Source: Synechocystis sp. LKSZ1 (lineage in GTDB: Bacteria; Cyanobacteriota; Cyanobacteriia; Cyanobacteriales; Microcystaceae). From it: DNA of 64,000 nucleotides. The DNA lies in assembly GCF_040436315.1 (NCBI RefSeq), contig NZ_AP031572.1, forward strand, positions 620,001 through 684,000. Reading direction: 5' to 3'. Every line of letters starts with the position of its first letter. Within the stretch, counting starts at the first letter, position 1. The notes beneath the pieces were generated by a model that made no database searches, had not been told where the DNA came from, and saw only the letters and a list, made by a program, of their open reading frames with translations. A program made the translations under genes and the position numbers. This document shows positions 60,607 through 64,000 of this stretch, piece after piece.

Positions 60607-60631
60607 AGTCCCCCAACTTGGGGGACTTTGG
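60607..60631 (+). terminator. Rho-independent terminator of ppa
   Basis: AGTCCCCCAA pairs perfectly with TTGGGGGACT (ten pairs, one-base centre, so at least three central bases will be unpaired), followed by TTTG. It lies 18 bp after the ppa stop and 22 bp before nagA. Confidence 0.8.
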
Positions 60632-60652
60632 GGGAAAACTCTCTATTCAGCA

Positions 60653-61822
60653 ATGCCTCGTTGGCTTCCTACGGTGCAATATTTTAATGCTCATTTAATT
60701 GGTTATACCGGCCTGTACCAAGTTCAGATTGAGCAGGGGGCTATAGCCAACCTTATTCCCCAGGCAGATTGGCTTAGTACAGAGTTAGGCTTGGATCTAG
60801 CGGGGGATTGGTTATCCCTGGGGGGGGTTGACCTCCAGATCAACGGGGCCTTGGGCCTGGCGTTTCCTGAACTGACGCTTGCCGATTTACCCCGATTACA
60901 AAAAATCTGTGAGTTTCTCTGGAGTGAGGGCATTGACGCCTTTTTACCAACCCTAGTCACTACCGCCACAGAAAATATTCACCGGGCCCTGGCCGTAATT
61001 AAAACTTTTCTGCAACAACCCCAGGCCTCGAACCAGGCCAAAATTTGGGGAGTTCACCTAGAGGGGCCCTTTCTCAATCCCGAAAAACGCGGGGCCCATC
61101 CCCAGGAATTTCTGCAACCCTTGACCCTAGACACGCTCCAGCAAGTACTAGGAGATTACGCCGATCTGGTGACTGTGATGACCCTGGCCCCGGAATTGGA
61201 ACCGACAGGCCAGGCCCTGGCCTACCTCCAGGCCCTAGGCATTCACGTGAGTCTCGGCCATTCCCAAGCGACCGCTGAACAAGCGAGTCAGGCCTTTGCT
61301 TCGGGGGCCCATCTCGTGACCCACGCCTTTAATGCCATGCCGAGTCTGCTCCACCGCCAACCGGGACTCCTGGGAGCGGCCCTGTTTGAACCTGGGATAG
61401 CCTGTGGCCTGATTGCCGATGGCCAGCATGTTGCGCCCCTGATGCTTCATCTCCTTCTGCAACGGCCCGATGTGCTCGACAAGCTTTTTTTAGTCAGTGA
61501 CGCCCTGGCCCCCTTGGGACTCGCCGATGGGATTTATCCCTGGGATGAGCGAGAAATTGTCGTCTGCCAAGGAACGGCTCGCCTCCGAGACGGCACGCTA
61601 TCCGGTACTACCCTGCCGCTGCTGAGGGGAGTACAAAACCTCTGGGACTGGCGTCTCTGTCCTCCTGAAATTGCCATTGCCCTAGCTACGGAATCTCCCC
61701 GTCGGGCCATCAACCGGCCAGGCTTGGGAGTCGGCAGTCCCGCCACTTTGTTACGGTGGCACTGGCAAGAAAACCCACGCAAGTTAGGCTGGCAGCGTCT
61801 CACCGATGGCCTCCGGGTTTGA
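60653..61822 (+). CDS. nagA: N-acetylglucosamine-6-phosphate deacetylase
   Basis: A 389-residue amidohydrolase that removes acetate from GlcNAc-6-P, feeding amino sugars into cell-wall recycling or glycolysis. The metal-binding residues are in VDLQINGALG, HLEGPFLNP (Glu), SLGHSQAT (His) and THAFNAM (His), with catalytic Asp in LVSDALAP. Length is normal for the family. It follows the ppa terminator closely, so its promoter must lie in or near that hairpin or in ppa read-through. No other nag gene is nearby. Confidence 0.92.
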   Translation: MPRWLPTVQYFNAHLIGYTGLYQVQIEQGAIANLIPQADWLSTELGLDLAGDWLSLGGVDLQINGALGLAFPELTLADLPRLQKICEFLWSEGIDAFLPTLVTTATENIHRALAVIKTFLQQPQASNQAKIWGVHLEGPFLNPEKRGAHPQEFLQPLTLDTLQQVLGDYADLVTVMTLAPELEPTGQALAYLQALGIHVSLGHSQATAEQASQAFASGAHLVTHAFNAMPSLLHRQPGLLGAALFEPGIACGLIADGQHVAPLMLHLLLQRPDVLDKLFLVSDALAPLGLADGIYPWDEREIVVCQGTARLRDGTLSGTTLPLLRGVQNLWDWRLCPPEIAIALATESPRRAINRPGLGVGSPATLLRWHWQENPRKLGWQRLTDGLRV

Positions 61823-61833
61823 ATCCTCTGGGG

Positions 61834-63204
61834 TTAAGTTCTTCTCGGAAAAATCACTAATGCCGCCACCGAAATCAGGCCAGCTACGCTTAGGGAGAGG
61901 CCAGTGTAGGGGATGAGACAACCAGCAATGGGAATAATCAATCCCCCCAACGTGACCATTAAGGTACTGCCAACTCTTTGATACCGCTTCCCCATTAACC
62001 AAGCAAACCCCACAACAGGAAAGATTAAGCCACCCCACACGGCCCGGGCATCGGCCAGACGGCTGAGGTAGGTCAAACAAAGAAGGATCGCAAAGAAAAA
62101 AGCTGAACTGACGAGGGTATCCCTCAATTCCCAGGGCCCACTGAAGTAAAGTAGGGCCCACCACCATAGAAAAATCGCCGGGGCCAGGAGGAGTAAACGG
62201 GGCAAAATACCGGTTTTTTGAACGTTGTGGGTAGTCGTGAAAACCCCAAAGGGATTTTGGACAGAGACATTATCCGTAAAGGCCCAGGTAAAGCGCGTCC
62301 CCATCCCTTCTGCTGTGGTTTCTGAAGGTACAATCCCACTGGCAAAATCGGCATTGGGAAAATTAGCCAGAATACTGAGACGAAATTGTGACAAAGGGCC
62401 TTGAGGACTGCTATAAACCCAACGGGAAGCACTCTGGGCCTGGTAACTCACCTGGAAAGTGGCTGATTCGTCGGCATTAAGGGCCAACGGAAAATGATAT
62501 TCTCCTTGGTTTTCCGGCTGGAGTGGCCGGCCCTGTTGCTCAATGCGGTAGTCTTGCAAAAGCGTGTAGCCAGACGGCGGAGGTACCTCAAACACAAAGT
62601 CCTGGCGACGCTCAAGGCTATTGGTGACTCGGTATTCTGCTTTCAAGGCCGATTGATAAATAAAGCGGGGGCTAGCCGGGTCGAAAACCTGATTAATTTT
62701 GACCTCAATCTGAGCAGAACTTGGCGACAAGAAACGATTGACTTGTTGGAGCCGTTCCACCTCGGTGGCCTTGCCGTCTATATAGACAAAGGTACTGTAG
62801 GGTTCTTCAATAACATACCGAAGTCGGGGAGCCACCTGCTCTAAGCGTTCTCCTGTCACCGTAGTGGCTGTTTGCTGGATTTGTTGTTGTTCCCAGTGAT
62901 GGTAGCGATTAGCGAGGGTAGAACAAAGCAGGAAGCCAAAACTCACAATGGCGAGTAACACCAATCCATGACCCACCTGATGCCATATTTTGCTGTAGTT
63001 GACCAGCAGGGCCGTTAACCCGTCTGCTCTATTTTCTTCTGAATGATGACGCTGGGAAAAATTCAGCCAGCCTAAAACCACCCCTAGGCCAAGCAAGAAC
63101 AAGAGCAACCATTGACTGATCTGCCAGGCCTGTTGCCCAAACTGTAACAATTCCTGGGGATGGGTCAGGTCGGGGAGGGTAAAAGTACTGGGAGCGGACT
63201 CCAT
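61834..63204 (-). CDS. Membrane protein of unknown function with large periplasmic domain
   Basis: A 456-residue protein with two hydrophobic segments near the N-terminus (about 29-48 and 78-96), a soluble domain of about 210 residues (100-310; beta-rich, with YRVTNSLERRQDFVFEVPPPSGYTLL) and five to six more hydrophobic segments at the C-terminus. The overall plan resembles CreD-like inner-membrane proteins, but I see no diagnostic motif. It lies 38 bp after a site-2-protease-family gene on the same strand, and the two may be one transcript. Confidence 0.7.
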   Translation of the reverse strand: MESAPSTFTLPDLTHPQELLQFGQQAWQISQWLLLFLLGLGVVLGWLNFSQRHHSEENRADGLTALLVNYSKIWHQVGHGLVLLAIVSFGFLLCSTLANRYHHWEQQQIQQTATTVTGERLEQVAPRLRYVIEEPYSTFVYIDGKATEVERLQQVNRFLSPSSAQIEVKINQVFDPASPRFIYQSALKAEYRVTNSLERRQDFVFEVPPPSGYTLLQDYRIEQQGRPLQPENQGEYHFPLALNADESATFQVSYQAQSASRWVYSSPQGPLSQFRLSILANFPNADFASGIVPSETTAEGMGTRFTWAFTDNVSVQNPFGVFTTTHNVQKTGILPRLLLLAPAIFLWWWALLYFSGPWELRDTLVSSAFFFAILLCLTYLSRLADARAVWGGLIFPVVGFAWLMGKRYQRVGSTLMVTLGGLIIPIAGCLIPYTGLSLSVAGLISVAALVIFPRRT

Positions 63205-63242
63205 AGGGGGTCTCCAATGCCATCTTTACTTGGTGATGTCCT

Positions 63243-64000
63243 TTAAATTCTGAGCCACTGGGCCAGGGCACCGGGTAGGGGCAAAAGAATGCTCACCAAG
63301 ATGGTCATAGCCAAGATCCCCAGCAAGTCACGGCGATTATCCAGCTCCGTCACATCATTCAGGGCCGGTTGATCCCCTACGGGCATCAGGAGCAAAATAA
63401 TGGCCCAGAGGAAAAAGTCGTGGCGCAGAAAAGCCAGTACCAGCATCACGATGCGCGTTAATTGCCCAACCACGATCGCCGCCCGTTGGCCGAGCATGGC
63501 ATGAATAATATGGCCCCCATCCAGTTGACCGAAGGGCATCAGATTCAGGGCCGTCACAATCAGGCCCAGATAACCGGCAATGGCTAGGGGATGAAGGGCC
63601 AGGCCCTGTTCAGGGCCAAAGCTCGCTCCCAGGGCCAACTTACTGACTACCCCCATCAGCACGGAGAAACGGGGATCCAGCGAGGAAAAGGTCAACAGGT
63701 TACTCTTCTCTGTGAGGGGAACCACCTGGGATTGACTTAACCCCCACCAAAGGAGGGGCAGGGCCACCACTAATCCCCCCAAGGGCCCCGCCAGGGCCAC
63801 ATCAAACAGGGCTCGCCGATGGGGCACCGGGGATTTCATTTGGATAAAGGCCCCGAAAGTGCCGAGAAAAAAGGGCACGGGAATAAAGTAGGGTAGGGTA
63901 CTGCGAATACCGTAGGCCCGGGCCGTCAGATAATGGCTCAATTCGTGACACCCTAAAATGAGGATAATACCCACACTGTAGGGAAGGCCTTGCCACAGGG
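63243..64000 (-). CDS. Site-2-protease-family membrane metalloprotease, N-terminus beyond window
   Basis: The frame is open through the window edge, so the N-terminus is missing; at least 251 residues are visible. Zinc-site motif HELSH (HEXXH form) is in LILGCHELSHYLTARAYG and the second motif is LMPFGQLDGGHI, corresponding to NPDG/LDGG of M50 proteases. Several membrane segments follow. The codons just before the apparent GTG start encode LWQGLPYS, as in the EGY1/S2P-like family, so the true start lies upstream. It cleaves within membranes, for example regulatory anchors or lipidated substrates. Confidence 0.85.
   Translation of the reverse strand, partial: LWQGLPYSVGIILILGCHELSHYLTARAYGIRSTLPYFIPVPFFLGTFGAFIQMKSPVPHRRALFDVALAGPLGGLVVALPLLWWGLSQSQVVPLTEKSNLLTFSSLDPRFSVLMGVVSKLALGASFGPEQGLALHPLAIAGYLGLIVTALNLMPFGQLDGGHIIHAMLGQRAAIVVGQLTRIVMLVLAFLRHDFFLWAIILLLMPVGDQPALNDVTELDNRRDLLGILAMTILVSILLPLPGALAQWLRI

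Overview
The window is chromosomal DNA from a cyanobacterium. It carries phosphoribulokinase, a phycobilisome-linker-type ferredoxin-NADP reductase (petH), the bicarbonate transporter genes cmpC and cmpD with a porin gene just upstream, the myxoxanthophyll genes cruF and cruG, a DgdA-type galactolipid synthase, and NAD-type gap1. Many products resemble Synechocystis-type proteins, so a unicellular Chroococcales-like relative is likely, but I cannot name the species. Base composition is intermediate, GGCC-containing words are very frequent, and I found only two copies of the cyanobacterial palindrome GCGATCGC. I found no rRNA, tRNA or CRISPR array. Layout: 1-3140 is the 3' end of a cmp (bicarbonate ABC transporter) operon, closed by a terminator. 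3.2-11.1 kb holds a secreted TPR-CHAT protein, gap1, a D-2-hydroxyacid dehydrogenase, a GgtD-like sugar permease, an M42 peptidase and trpA. 11.2-16.4 kb holds a PIN toxin/antitoxin pair, the siroheme genes cbiX-cobA and an unusual CLC-CBS-Usp protein. 16.4-20.4 kb holds a DprA/LOG-like protein, a DUF58 protein, lipA, a GgtC-like permease and a PedR-like regulator. 20.6-25.7 kb holds two conserved unknowns, cruF, two small secreted proteins, cruG and an orphan Dam-type methylase. 25.7-30.5 kb holds purT, a Uma2 nuclease, gyrB and hisA. An IS630-family element with ends and TA duplication lies at 30,765-31,799. It is followed by a second Uma2 gene, a YqiJ-like/flotillin pair and a stand-alone GspE-N-like protein. 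36.5-42.2 kb is a minus-strand block: dgdA-ktrB-ktrA (galactolipid and K+ uptake), hpnH (hopanoid) and chrA. 42.2-43.7 kb is an AT-rich accessory patch with a broken GIY-YIG nuclease gene, a small unknown gene and a 109-bp MITE-like element. 43.7-46.4 kb is the divergent petH/prk pair. 46.4-50.6 kb is an SH3b protein and a four-gene Gld-like ABC export operon. grxC-gshB, a dynamin-like GTPase and a REC-GGDEF-EAL protein (the last two overlapping tail to tail), a low-complexity unknown, a giant AAA-TM-WD40 protein, ppa, nagA, a membrane protein and a truncated site-2 protease fill the rest. How the genes work together: several clusters link carbon and redox supply. These are bicarbonate uptake (cmp), CO2 fixation (prk), NADPH production (petH), glutathione (grxC-gshB) and sugar catabolism (gap1, 2-hydroxyacid dehydrogenase, nagA). 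Others concern membranes: dgdA with ktrAB, hpnH, flotillin, cruF/cruG and CLC. Accessory DNA is confined to the IS630 copy, the AT-rich patch and the toxin-antitoxin pair. The most unusual items are the CLC protein lacking both its gating Glu and its selectivity Ser, the stand-alone GspE-N protein, the dgdA-ktrB-ktrA operon, the 93-bp convergent coding overlap, the frameshifted GIY-YIG gene and the AAA-TM-double-propeller protein.
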